Shown piece after piece: positions 53,834-62,923 of a stretch of DNA of 64,000 nt. The notes below the pieces were generated by a model, which saw only the letters and a list, made by a program, of their open reading frames with translations, did no database searches and had not been told where the DNA came from. The stretch spans positions 248,001 through 312,000 of the forward strand of contig CBDCVQ010000007.1 in the NCBI GenBank assembly GCA_965223165.1. The letters run 5' to 3'. Source of the stretch: JABDMH01 sp965223165. Lineage in GTDB: Bacteria > Bacteroidota > Bacteroidia > Chitinophagales > Saprospiraceae. Position numbers and translations under genes: made by a program. Positions within the stretch are counted from its first letter, which is position 1; the number at the start of each line of letters is the position of its first letter.

Positions 53834-56614
53834 TTGGATGTGCTAGTTGCTTCTTTCGTGATCCCAACAGTGCCCACATCCTGTAAACTGCTCGCTTACA
53901 TCGTCCTGCTGTCGGTGGGCATTGTCCATACCCTCTCTGCTCAGTTGACCTATCAAGTCACTGATATCACGGACCAAGAAGACTGCTTTTGCCAGCCAGC
54001 TTGCCATCATAATTCGCCCTTCGCCATTAAGAGAGGTAAGATTCATCTCTTGTCTGGTGCTGATAGCGTACCTGTTATTGAGGACTCACTGAAGCGGTAT
54101 CGCCGAATCTATCAGGTGGACCGTCTGGGAGAAAGAGACGACTATCTATTATGGGTTTTCGGCCAGCCCTGGTACGCTGAAGTATGGCTTTGGAAAGGCT
54201 CTGAGGGCCAGGCGTACATGGTGGAGGACAGCGTCATTATCGATACGAGCAAGTTCAAGATTCCGATCGAGGAGGTTGCGGGAAAAAGCCTAATACCGAT
54301 CCATATCAGGGACCTAAGTGACCGGATTTGGTACTATGATCATGCCAGTGGTGAGCTCCAACAATTGCCCTTCGCAAATGAGAGACGATTCACCGTAGAT
54401 AAGATCTTTAAACTGGAGGATCGACTAGTGGTGGCAGTGCGAGGTCGCCAGGAATATCGACTTCATACCTTTGATACATCCGCTCGATTCGAAGAGGTAC
54501 ATGAGTTGTGGTCGGGGCACTCGAGCTTTGATGGTGCCGTCCTACATAACGTTCTTTATTTCAAGTCTTTTGGCGACGATTCGGAACTATATCGCACAGA
54601 CGGAACCAAGGAAGGGACCTCCCTCGCCGTGGAGCTAAACTTAGACGGATCTTCAAACCCTTCTGATCTGACGGTCTATGAAGGACAGCTTTTTTTTGCT
54701 GCCACGGATGGATCCACCGGACGGGAGTTGTGGGTATCAGAAGGAACGCCCGCGAGTACCCATCAGGTGGCTGATCTAGACCCTGGCCCAGGCAGTTCGT
54801 CCCCCGATCACCTGGTCAATCAGGGCGAGTACCTCTTTTTTACCGCATCCATCGAAGGCATTGGCACCACCGTATGGCGTTCGCAGGGCACTTCCGAGTC
54901 AACCGGTCAAATCGGACGGGAGAGCTTCCACGAGATTCGCCAGCTCATTCCACTCAGAGACATTGTCATCATCGATGTGGACCGGGGGACATCGGAGGAG
55001 CAATTGTGGTACACCGATGGACAACAGATTGAGCGTATTGAGATCGAGCCTGCATCACGGGGATCCCTTCTCTATCCATTTTTCGTGGCACCTGAGGGAC
55101 TCTGCCTAGAGAGATGGACGAGCGGCTTGGAGCGCTTCAAGATCACCTTCGACCGTACGCATCGGATTGGCGGACGAGTCTTTTGGGACGCAAATGGCAA
55201 TCGAGCACTGGATGACAACGAATATGGGCTTGCACGCATGCCGCTGAGGTACCTTCCGAATGGTGCCTATACCTTCACTGATGACGAGGGTAACTTCTAT
55301 GTAACCACCAACGATTCTTCGCTGATCATACTGCCCCAGCTTGGTGACTGCTACGCCAGTATACTGGGCGACTCCATCGTGTGGGAACCGGGCATGCAAG
55401 AGCAGCTTGATATACCCCTCACCAAAGTCGCAGCGTCAGAGTCGCAAGCGGTGCTCAGACTCTCTTCGGCGCCGACGCGCTGTGGCTTTACCGTACCCTT
55501 TTGGTTGACACTGGCTAATACCGGTTGTCGTGACCTAGCGGGAGACGTGGGATTGGTATTGGATCCCCGAAGCACCCTTCGTGCCGCCACTCCGGCTCCC
55601 AAGTCAGTACATGGAGACACCCTGCTTTGGGCTATCGACTCACTAAGAGAACGTTCAAATATGGTGGTTCTCCTGCAGTTTGAAATGGCGGGAGAAGAAC
55701 ACGATCAAGCGTTGCTCCACTTTGCCAGTTTTGCCAGCACTCCGGATCAGCAGACGGTAGCCAGGCACAACTATCAGACGCGCCTAACCTGTGCCATTGA
55801 TCCCAATGATAAGCTAGCATATCCGATTAGGGAAGATCCTGAGAATCGACGATACATCATTCCGCAGGATACGCTCGACTATACGATTCGGTTTCAGAAT
55901 ACAGGATCTGACACGGCGTTCAATGTGACGGTGATCGACAGCTTATCTCCCCATCTTGATTGGGGCAGCCTACACAATCTCTCAGGCAGTCACCCCTTTG
56001 ATGTGCACGTCGACTCCAATGGAGTCATCACATTTACCTTTCGCAATATTCTGTTGCCCGACAGCATAACCAACGAAGGACAAAGTCACGGGCACGTTTC
56101 GTTTTCGATTCTACTCCAAGAGGACCTTGAGGATGACCAGGAGATACCCAACACTGCGGCCATATATTTCGATTTCAACATGCCTGTCATCACCAACACC
56201 GTGCGCAATACATTTGTCACATCGCTGGATCAAGATCAGGATGGTACTCCCTTTTGGTTCGACTGCGACGACCTAGACCCCACCATTCATCCAGATGCTG
56301 AGGACATAGCTGGCAACGGCATTGATGAGAACTGTGATGGCGTAGACGAGGTTCTGACCAATAACCCTGGGTCTGCGATCAAGCACCTGAGGATCTACCC
56401 GAATCCGGCGTCTGATTGGATCTATCTACGGCAGTCCAGAGCAAATCCAAGAACTCTTAAGGTGGACGTGAGGAGCATGCAAGGAAAGTTAATCCAACAA
56501 CACGACGTAACCCCAGGGGGAAAATTGTTCATAGGACACCTTAGCCCGGGGTCATACATGTTGGTGATCTCATCCAGCAATCGAGCCATGCCCTTTCTGC
56601 TGGTGAAGCAGTAG
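53834..56614 (+). CDS. T9SS type A sorting domain protein with DUF7619-like and Ca-binding modules
   Basis: A 926-aa secreted protein starting at TTG 53834 (or GTG 53840), with a signal peptide (about residues 15-37). Residues 200-360 hold ELWRTDGT-like repeats (ELYRTDGTKEGTSLA, RELWVSEGTPASTHQVADLD). Residues 430-520 resemble an SdrD/B-like segment (GGRVFWDANGNRALDDNEYG). Residues 655-785 are a DUF7619-like domain (AIDPNDKLAYP...TIRFQNTGSDTAFNVTVIDS). Next is a calcium-type repeat (DQDGTPFWFDCDDLDPTIHP then DENCDGVDE), and finally the T9SS sorting domain starting IYPNPASDWIYL. It is exported across the outer membrane by the type IX system and probably cell-surface attached. Confidence 0.9.
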   Translation: MDVLVASFVIPTVPTSCKLLAYIVLLSVGIVHTLSAQLTYQVTDITDQEDCFCQPACHHNSPFAIKRGKIHLLSGADSVPVIEDSLKRYRRIYQVDRLGERDDYLLWVFGQPWYAEVWLWKGSEGQAYMVEDSVIIDTSKFKIPIEEVAGKSLIPIHIRDLSDRIWYYDHASGELQQLPFANERRFTVDKIFKLEDRLVVAVRGRQEYRLHTFDTSARFEEVHELWSGHSSFDGAVLHNVLYFKSFGDDSELYRTDGTKEGTSLAVELNLDGSSNPSDLTVYEGQLFFAATDGSTGRELWVSEGTPASTHQVADLDPGPGSSSPDHLVNQGEYLFFTASIEGIGTTVWRSQGTSESTGQIGRESFHEIRQLIPLRDIVIIDVDRGTSEEQLWYTDGQQIERIEIEPASRGSLLYPFFVAPEGLCLERWTSGLERFKITFDRTHRIGGRVFWDANGNRALDDNEYGLARMPLRYLPNGAYTFTDDEGNFYVTTNDSSLIILPQLGDCYASILGDSIVWEPGMQEQLDIPLTKVAASESQAVLRLSSAPTRCGFTVPFWLTLANTGCRDLAGDVGLVLDPRSTLRAATPAPKSVHGDTLLWAIDSLRERSNMVVLLQFEMAGEEHDQALLHFASFASTPDQQTVARHNYQTRLTCAIDPNDKLAYPIREDPENRRYIIPQDTLDYTIRFQNTGSDTAFNVTVIDSLSPHLDWGSLHNLSGSHPFDVHVDSNGVITFTFRNILLPDSITNEGQSHGHVSFSILLQEDLEDDQEIPNTAAIYFDFNMPVITNTVRNTFVTSLDQDQDGTPFWFDCDDLDPTIHPDAEDIAGNGIDENCDGVDEVLTNNPGSAIKHLRIYPNPASDWIYLRQSRANPRTLKVDVRSMQGKLIQQHDVTPGGKLFIGHLSPGSYMLVISSSNRAMPFLLVKQ

Positions 56615-56643
56615 GAGTACCATGGTCCCGATCGCGACCGGCA

Positions 56644-58509
56644 TTAACTCACAAACTCCAAGCTGCGATTGATAAACTTGTTTAGCTCATCGCCCGTGAG
56701 CATCTGCTGATTGAGCCGCGCCAGATCGTAGAGATATTTTACGAAGTCTTCCTTCTTCTCATCTCCCCGCATCTTGAGCAGCTTGTCTCCGATCAGCGGA
56801 TGATTGGAATTGATGATGAGGTTGTGCATGCTGGGCATGTTCATATCGCCCATGCCTTGCAGTCGCTGCATATCCTGCATGCGACGCATAAACTCCGGCT
56901 TAGTGATGATCACGGGATGGTCTTCCGGTGTCAAGGCCTTGAGTTGGATGGATGGGCCTTTCTCCGTCAGCGCCTTTTCAAACAGGCTCTTGACCTTATC
57001 CTGCTCTTTTTCGGAGAGCACGGATTCTTTCTCCTCCTCCTTCTGTACAAGATTATCAGTCGTATCAGAATCCACCCGTACAAAGACCACCTTCTCCATC
57101 TTGTGCTCGAGGTGCTGAATGAAGTGATTGTCGATCAATTGGTCAAACACCAGCACATCGTATCCTCTGGTCTTGGCCGCGTTGATGAAGGCGGCTTGGT
57201 CTTTTTGCTCGTTGGCGTAGATCATCACCACCTTGTCGTGCTTGTCGGTCTGCGTATCCTTGACCTTCTCCAGATATTCCTCCAGTGTGAAGTGCTCACC
57301 CTCCGTATTCTTTAGCAGGGCAAATTTCTGGGCTCGATCGTAAAACTTGTCGTCGGTGACCATACCATACTTGACGATCGGTGCAATCTCATCCCACTTC
57401 TCCGCATAACCCTCCCGATCCTTCTTAAAGAGCGACTGCAGCTTCTCAGCCACCTTTTTGGTGATGTAGGTCGTGATCTTCTTGACATTCTGATCACTCT
57501 GCAAGTAGCTGCGGGACACGTTGAGCGGGATATCTGGCGAATCAATCACCCCATGTAGCAGGGTCAAGAACTCCGGTACGATTTCCTTGACCTCATCGGT
57601 CACATATACTTGATTGCTGTAGAGCTGAATCTTGTTTTTCTGAATCTCAAACTGTTGGGACAGCTTGGGGAAATACAAGATCCCGGTCAGATTGAAGGGA
57701 AAGTCAATGTTCAAATGAATCCAAAAGAGCGGCGCCTGGCTAAACGGGTATAGCTCCTCATAGAAGGCTTTGTAGTCTTCGTCCTTGAGACTCCTGGGAG
57801 ACTTCTTCCAGGCGGGATCGGTATTGTTAATGATATTGTCGACCTCCGTTTCAAGGGTCTTCATATCCTCGCCCTCGCCCTCATATTCGGTTTCGGTCTT
57901 CGTGCCAAAACGAATCGTCACCGGTAGAAAGCGGCAGTACTTCTTCAAGAGCTCCTCAATCCGACTCTCTTCAAGAAACTCTTTGCTCTCCTCGCTCACG
58001 TGCAAGATGACATCGGTGCCTCGCGACTTGTTAGTGATGTATTCCAACTCGTATTCAGGTTCTCCATCACATACCCAGCGTACGGCCTTGGCGTTCTTGC
58101 GATAAGACTTGGTATGCACTTCGACCTCGTCAGCCACCATGAAGGCTGAGTAGAAGCCCAGTCCAAAATGACCGATGATCGTATTGTCTGCTTTGTACTT
58201 GGCGACAAACTCTTCGGCACTGGAAAAGGCTACTTGATTGAGGTATTTCTTCACTTCCTCCTCGGTCATGCCGATACCTTGATCACTGATCGTGATGGTC
58301 TTGTTATCCTTGTCGACTTTTACGTCGATGAGGAGATCTCCTACCTCGCTCTTCACCACCCCCTTGTTGACCAGGGTGCGGAGCTTTTGTGATGCGTCTA
58401 TGGCATTGGAGATTAACTCTCGCAGAAAGATGTCATGATCTGCATATAGAAACTTCTTGATGATGGGAAAAATATTCTGCGACTGAACTGAAATCTGGCC
58501 TTTTTCCAT
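56644..58509 (-). CDS. htpG: Molecular chaperone HtpG (Hsp90)
   Basis: A 621-aa Hsp90 from ATG 58509, which places MEKGQISVQSQNIFPIIKKF at the N-terminus as in other HtpG proteins; the open frame further upstream is not part of the family. GHKL ATPase motifs are visible: ELISNAIDAS (catalytic Glu and Mg-binding Asn), IGMTEEEV with the Bergerat-fold DQGIG, and IGHFGLGFYSAFMVADEVEV. Middle-domain Arg region RSYLQSD and a C-terminal dimerisation domain complete the protein. Stress chaperone for late folding of clients. It converges on the T9SS gene. Confidence 0.96.
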   Translation of the reverse strand: MEKGQISVQSQNIFPIIKKFLYADHDIFLRELISNAIDASQKLRTLVNKGVVKSEVGDLLIDVKVDKDNKTITISDQGIGMTEEEVKKYLNQVAFSSAEEFVAKYKADNTIIGHFGLGFYSAFMVADEVEVHTKSYRKNAKAVRWVCDGEPEYELEYITNKSRGTDVILHVSEESKEFLEESRIEELLKKYCRFLPVTIRFGTKTETEYEGEGEDMKTLETEVDNIINNTDPAWKKSPRSLKDEDYKAFYEELYPFSQAPLFWIHLNIDFPFNLTGILYFPKLSQQFEIQKNKIQLYSNQVYVTDEVKEIVPEFLTLLHGVIDSPDIPLNVSRSYLQSDQNVKKITTYITKKVAEKLQSLFKKDREGYAEKWDEIAPIVKYGMVTDDKFYDRAQKFALLKNTEGEHFTLEEYLEKVKDTQTDKHDKVVMIYANEQKDQAAFINAAKTRGYDVLVFDQLIDNHFIQHLEHKMEKVVFVRVDSDTTDNLVQKEEEKESVLSEKEQDKVKSLFEKALTEKGPSIQLKALTPEDHPVIITKPEFMRRMQDMQRLQGMGDMNMPSMHNLIINSNHPLIGDKLLKMRGDEKKEDFVKYLYDLARLNQQMLTGDELNKFINRSLEFVS

Positions 58510-58658
58510 GGTCTTCGGCTTGATAATTATGGTTCGAAAATTCGGAATTCGTAGGTCAAATCGCATGCCAGCACGCGGTTGGCTGACAAAATGTCCGATC
58601 TCTCCCCCACCGTGCTGGCACACCCAAAGACTGCCCTTCAAAAAAAAATCTCAAAAAG

Positions 58659-58689
58659 TTGCTCATTTATTAAAAAGGGTGTACATTTG
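58659..58689 (+). promoter_or_regulatory. Bacteroidota promoter of an orphan small transcript
   Basis: TTG at 58659-58661 and TACATTTG at 58682-58689 are separated by 20 nt, matching the Bacteroidota -33/-7 architecture (TTTG, 17-23 nt, TAnnTTTG). It is the best full promoter match seen in the window. Transcription would start near 58696. Confidence 0.55.
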
Positions 58690-58772
58690 ATATGTGATTT
58701 TTTTCTAATAAGTATTAGATTGATTTATAGCTCAATAAGAATGCCGTTGAAAATAAATAAAATTTTATCCTC

Positions 58773-58844
58773 ATGAATAAGCAGTTTGGCACTGATTATG
58801 CAATGTGTAGGTCAAAGTCAATTTCAAAGAAGAAAACTGTTTAA
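58773..58844 (+). CDS. Possible 23-aa basic small protein
   Basis: ATG 58773 to TAA 58844 encodes 23 residues, MNKQFGTDYAMCRSKSISKK followed by KTV, net basic with a single Cys. It lies inside the orphan promoter-terminator unit. Such a short frame could be chance; what favours it is the position within a defined transcript and the AT-rich leader. No family known. Confidence 0.25.
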   Translation: MNKQFGTDYAMCRSKSISKKKTV

Positions 58845-58884
58845 ATAAGGAAATAGAAGCACACGTCAATTATCTCATGGTCTG

Positions 58885-58927
58885 GACCGGTTCTTACATA
58901 GGGGGAAAAGAGCCGGTCTTTTTTTTT
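58885..58927 (+). terminator. Strong intrinsic terminator
   Basis: A 10-bp stem (GACCGGTTCT, 58885-58894, with AGAGCCGGTC, 58909-58918, one G-T-type mismatch) around a 14-nt loop, followed by nine T residues. It has no protein-coding gene upstream on the plus strand, which is why it marks an independent small transcript. Confidence 0.85.
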
Positions 58928-59229
58928 GCCCCTATCCGACATACCTACTTCCCTGTGCGCAGACCCTCTGCCCCCACCTCTGAATCGCCGTCCAAGGCCC
59001 TTTTTTAGATCAAGAGCAGATCAACTCTCACCGGTTTAGCGACGATCGGGATCGGGACTCTTCCGGATGGGCGGCGGCCCTCACCATTTGACCTACCCCA
59101 AGACCCACCTACCGGGCAATTTGCATGATGAGATTCTGCAGTTATCGATCAACGGCCAAAGAGTGGCAAGCAAGGTGCCCTCATTTAGTCGTTGAACACA
59201 ATTAGACGACTCTCCATGGCAGAGCCTAG
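58928..59229. other. Non-coding interval
   Basis: 302 bp between the terminator at 58927 and the MITE-like element. No credible ORF, RNA gene or repeat was recognised. Confidence 0.5.
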
Positions 59230-59460
59230 CTAGTAGAGCTTCGCATTAAATCTTGTAGCTAATTCTAATGTCTTTGGTCCGCATACTTCGTTGCAAAGCC
59301 TCGCCATAGCTAAGGCTATGTCTAGCCACCCACCCGCTTTCGCGGTTCCCTCACTTCTCGCATTGTCATGCTCGACTCTACGAGATCGTTCGGTCATGCC
59401 TCGTCTGCGAACAAAATCCTATTAGAATTATTCAACATATCTAATGCGAAACTCTACTAG
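59230..59460 (+). mobile_element. Full-length MITE-like element (231 bp) with imperfect terminal inverted repeats
   Basis: The ends read CTAGTAGAGCTTCGCATTAA (left) and, on the opposite strand, CTAGTAGAGTTTCGCATTAG (right); the inverted match extends over 40 bp with 32 identities. The centre holds a CATAGCTAAGGCTATG hairpin and no ORF. Both ends carry CTAG, which could be part of the repeat or a target site. Five shorter relatives occur in this window at intergenic sites (4354, 22251, 23405, 44074, 62896). No transposase is present, so it would be mobilised in trans. Confidence 0.8.
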
Positions 59461-59466
59461 TATGCT

Positions 59467-59513
59467 ATTGACATTGCCATCACTTATTGACATTGTGATT
59501 GACATTGACATCG
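59467..59513. repeat. Cluster of short direct repeats upstream of ileS
   Basis: The decamer ATTGACATTG occurs exactly at 59467, 59486 and 59498, and a fourth near-copy, ATTGACATCG, begins at 59504. The cluster starts 7 bp after the MITE-like element and ends about 40 bp before the putative -7 box of ileS. Confidence 0.8.
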
Positions 59514-59552
59514 ACCTACCTCTCTGCCGTGGCTAGTTTCTCAAGTTCCTGC

Positions 59553-59560
59553 TATCTTTG
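59553..59560 (+). promoter_or_regulatory. Putative -7 element of ileS
   Basis: TATCTTTG, an exact TAnnTTTG match, ending 41 nt before the ileS ATG. No -33 TTG at canonical spacing. No T-box-like leader was seen. Confidence 0.45.
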
Positions 59561-59601
59561 GCGCTATTTTACGATTCAATAGCACTTTTAAGCGGTGACG
59601 C

Positions 59602-62600
59602 ATGGACTACCGGTCGTATAAGCGGCTCGATCTACCTGCCATAGACAGGGAAATTCTGGACTTCTGGAGGCAGGCGGACATATTTCACAAGAGCTTGAGC
59701 GACAAGCGCGAAGAGACCTATGTCTTCTATGAGGGTCCCCCCTCGGCCAATGGCAAGCCCGGTATTCATCATGTCATGGCTCGCACGGTCAAGGACCTCT
59801 TTTGTCGATACCACACCATGCTGGGCAAGAAGGTGCTCCGCAAAGGGGGCTGGGATACCCATGGACTACCTATCGAGCTGGCCGTCGAAAAAGAATTGGG
59901 CATCACCAAAGAAGACATTGGTACCAAGATCTCGGTGGACGAGTACAATGCCAAGTGTCGGGAGACCGTGATGCGCTACAAGGACATATGGGACGATCTG
60001 ACCGTCAAGATGGGCTTTTGGGTCGATCTCGATCATCCCTACATCACCTTTGAAAACGAGTACATCGAGTCCGTGTGGTATCTGATCAAGCGACTCTACG
60101 ACAAGGGTTTGCTCTACAAGGGATATACGATCCAACCCTACTCTCCGGCCGCTGGTACGGGCCTCAGCACGCATGAACTCAATATGCCGGGGGCCTACCG
60201 GGACGTCAAAGACATCTCGGCGGTGGCACAGTTTCAGATCGTCCGGGATGACCGCTCCGAGTTTCTCTTTGATGGCGTGGAGCAAGGTGAGGTCTATTTC
60301 TTGGCTTGGACCACCACACCCTGGACCCTGCCCTCCAATACGGCGCTGGCCGTGGGCAGGCAGCTCACATACGTGCGGGTCGCTACATACAACCCGTATA
60401 CAAAGGAGCCCGTCAATCTCATCCTGGCCGAGGAGCTGCTGAGCTATTGGTTTAAACCGGAACAGGCCGAGGCTGACCTCGCCTCCTTTCAGCCGGAGGA
60501 CAAGGTCATCCCCTATCAAGTCACCGGTCAATACCAGGGCCGAGATTTTGAACTCATCAACTATCACCAGCTCCTACCTTTTGTCCAGCCGGAGGATGGA
60601 GACGCCTTTAAGGTACTGCTGGGCGATTTTGTAACCACCGAAGAGGGCACGGGTATCGTACACATTGCACCCTCCTTTGGTGCGGACGATATGCGTATCA
60701 GCAAGCAGTATGGCATCGGTTCGCTCACGCTGGTGGACAGGCAGGGCAAATTTGTGGCAGAAGCGGGTGAGTTTGCCGGACGTTATGTCAAGGACTATAC
60801 CGACGACCCCGACTATGTCAATGTCGATATCGATATCACGGTCAAACTAAAGAAGGAAAACAAAGCCTTTAACGTACAGAAGTACAGCCACAACTATCCG
60901 CACTGCTGGCGCACGGACAAACCCGTCCTCTACTATCCGATGGACAGCTGGTTTGTGCGATCGACAAAATGCAGGGACCGCATGGTCGAACTCAATAAGA
61001 CCATCAACTGGAAGCCCAGCCACACCGGAGAAAAACGATTTGGTCATTGGCTGGAGAACTTACAGGACTGGAATCTCTCCCGCTCCCGGTTTTGGGGCAC
61101 GCCCCTACCGATCTGGCGCAATGCAGACGGCACCCAGGAGAAGTGCGTTGGCTCCGTGGCAGAGCTGGCCCGGGAGATTGCGCTCGCCAATGCCAAGCTG
61201 GGTTTGGACCAATCCGTGCCCGAGGATCTGCATCGGCCCTATATCGACGAGATCGTGCTATGTACAGATACGGGCGTGGAACTGCGCCGGGAGCTGGACT
61301 TGATCGATGTATGGTTTGACAGCGGCTCCATGCCTTATGCCCAATGGCACTATCCCTTTGAAAACGAGGGGACCTTTGAAGCGAATTTTCCGGCAGACTT
61401 CATCGCGGAAGGCGTAGATCAGACCCGCGGTTGGTTTTTTACCCTGCATGCCATTGCTGTGATGGCTTTTGACAGCGTGTCCTTTAAGAATGTGGTGTCC
61501 AATGGGTTGGTGCAGGACAAGCAGGGCCGCAAGATGTCCAAGCGCCTGGGCAATACGGTGGAGCCATTTGAGACGATTGCGCAGTACGGCGCGGATGCCA
61601 CCCGTTGGTATATGATTTCCAATGCACCCCCGTGGGAGAATCTGAAATTTGATCTCGCCGGCATCCAAGAGGTGCAAAGCAAGTTCTTTGGCACGCTCTA
61701 CAACACCTACTCCTTTTTTGCACTCTACGCCAACATTGATGGCTTTAGACTTTCCGAAGATCCCGTACCGCTCGAGCGCCGTACGGAGATTGATCGGTGG
61801 GTACTTTCACTGCTTCAATCGCTTGTGACGGAGGTGAGACAAGACTACTCAGCATACGAGCCTACTGCGGCAGCGCGCAAGATCCAGTCCTTTGTCGATC
61901 AACATTTGAGCAATTGGTACGTGCGGCTCTGCCGTCGCCGGTTTTGGAAAGGCCAGTATACCGAGGACAAGATTGCCGCCTACCAGACGCTCTACGAATG
62001 TCTGGATACGGTGGCCAAACTTGCCGCCCCCATTGCTCCGTTCTTCGCCGAGTGGCTCTTTAAGAATCTCAATGACGTCACCCAAGCAGACGAGAGCGAA
62101 TCGGTGCATCTCAGTGCCTTCCCCCAGCCCAAGAAAGCGTGGCAAGATGCAGATCTCGAACAGCGCATGGACTATGCCCAGCGGATTTCCTCGCTGGTCC
62201 TGTCGCTGCGCAAGAAGGAGAAACTCCGGGTGCGCCAGCCGCTTAAGCGAATACTCCTCCCCATTCTGGATCCGGCCTTTGCCGAGCAGGTGAAGCGGGT
62301 CCAAGATTTGATCCTACTGGAGGTCAATGTCAAGGAGATCGATTTCATCACCGATACCAGCGGTTTGGTCAAGAAAAGCATCAAGCCCAATTTTAAGACC
62401 CTGGGCAAACGCTTGGGCAAGCACATGAAGGCAGCGGTGAACGTCATCAAAGAACTGACCCAGGACGATATTGCCGAGATCGAATCCACCGGCACCTTCC
62501 TGCTGGAGGTCGAGGGAGAGTCGCACGAGCTGACCCTTGATGACTTTGTGATTGGCTCCGAAGACATCCCGGGCTGGCAGGTGGTCAGTGACGGCCGAAT

Positions 62601-62892
62601 CACCGTCGCGCTCGATATCACGCTGGATGAAGCGCTGCTCGCCGAGGGTATGGCACGCGAGCTGGTCAATCGTATCCAAAATCTGCGAAAACAGAAGGCC
62701 TTTGAGGTGACCGATCGGATCCGGGTCATCATCCAGGATCATCCGGCGGTCCTCCCAGCCATTCACCAATTTAAGGACTACATCATGGCGGAGGTGCTGG
62801 CCGAAGACATCGAGCTCGGAGAGGCCGCCGACGGGGCGCTCGTCCCCCTCCTGGATGGTGTGGATGTACAGATAGCCATAAGCGTAGCCTAG
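59602..62892 (+). CDS. ileS: Isoleucyl-tRNA synthetase
   Basis: A 1,096-aa class Ia synthetase charging tRNA-Ile. The HIGH-type motif is in GPPSANGKPGIHHVMA (about residues 46-61) and KMSKR is at residues 644-648 within GRKMSKRLGN. The editing (CP1) domain lies between, including GTGIVHIAPSFGADD and the WTTTPWTLPSNTALAVG strand. A long C-terminal part carries the anticodon-binding domain (NWYVRLCRRRFWKG), as in the Bacteroidota/eukaryote-type IleRS of about 1,050-1,150 aa, without the C-terminal zinc finger of the E. coli type. ATG at 59602 fits the family. Confidence 0.97.
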   Translation: MDYRSYKRLDLPAIDREILDFWRQADIFHKSLSDKREETYVFYEGPPSANGKPGIHHVMARTVKDLFCRYHTMLGKKVLRKGGWDTHGLPIELAVEKELGITKEDIGTKISVDEYNAKCRETVMRYKDIWDDLTVKMGFWVDLDHPYITFENEYIESVWYLIKRLYDKGLLYKGYTIQPYSPAAGTGLSTHELNMPGAYRDVKDISAVAQFQIVRDDRSEFLFDGVEQGEVYFLAWTTTPWTLPSNTALAVGRQLTYVRVATYNPYTKEPVNLILAEELLSYWFKPEQAEADLASFQPEDKVIPYQVTGQYQGRDFELINYHQLLPFVQPEDGDAFKVLLGDFVTTEEGTGIVHIAPSFGADDMRISKQYGIGSLTLVDRQGKFVAEAGEFAGRYVKDYTDDPDYVNVDIDITVKLKKENKAFNVQKYSHNYPHCWRTDKPVLYYPMDSWFVRSTKCRDRMVELNKTINWKPSHTGEKRFGHWLENLQDWNLSRSRFWGTPLPIWRNADGTQEKCVGSVAELAREIALANAKLGLDQSVPEDLHRPYIDEIVLCTDTGVELRRELDLIDVWFDSGSMPYAQWHYPFENEGTFEANFPADFIAEGVDQTRGWFFTLHAIAVMAFDSVSFKNVVSNGLVQDKQGRKMSKRLGNTVEPFETIAQYGADATRWYMISNAPPWENLKFDLAGIQEVQSKFFGTLYNTYSFFALYANIDGFRLSEDPVPLERRTEIDRWVLSLLQSLVTEVRQDYSAYEPTAAARKIQSFVDQHLSNWYVRLCRRRFWKGQYTEDKIAAYQTLYECLDTVAKLAAPIAPFFAEWLFKNLNDVTQADESESVHLSAFPQPKKAWQDADLEQRMDYAQRISSLVLSLRKKEKLRVRQPLKRILLPILDPAFAEQVKRVQDLILLEVNVKEIDFITDTSGLVKKSIKPNFKTLGKRLGKHMKAAVNVIKELTQDDIAEIESTGTFLLEVEGESHELTLDDFVIGSEDIPGWQVVSDGRITVALDITLDEALLAEGMARELVNRIQNLRKQKAFEVTDRIRVIIQDHPAVLPAIHQFKDYIMAEVLAEDIELGEAADGALVPLLDGVDVQIAISVA

Positions 62893-62895
62893 CAA

Positions 62896-62914
62896 GCGGA
62901 CCGAAGACCTTGGC
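62896..62914. repeat. Possible fragment of the MITE-like repeat
   Basis: GCGGACCGAAGACCTTGGC matches 18 of 19 bp with the internal segment of the copy at 4354-4507 (GCGGACCGAAGACATTGGC). It sits in the 31-bp gap between ileS and crcB. Too short to be certain. Confidence 0.4.
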
Positions 62915-62923
62915 CGGGTATCG

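Larger units (their letters stand above)
58696..58927 (+). ncRNA. Candidate small RNA or small-protein transcript (about 230 nt)
   Basis: An orphan unit delimited by a promoter match (58659-58689) and a strong intrinsic terminator (58885-58927), with no known gene between. It is AT-rich relative to the genome. Near the predicted 5' end is a perfect palindrome CTAATAAGTATTAG (58705-58718). The only ORF of note is 23 codons (58773-58844). It could be a regulatory RNA such as a 6S-like RNA, an sRNA, or an mRNA for a very small protein. Family could not be recognised by eye. Confidence 0.45.

Noticed and set aside
56590..56643. Hairpin-like sequence between the T9SS gene and htpG as a bidirectional terminator
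   Set aside because: The stem is short and no T-run follows on either strand.
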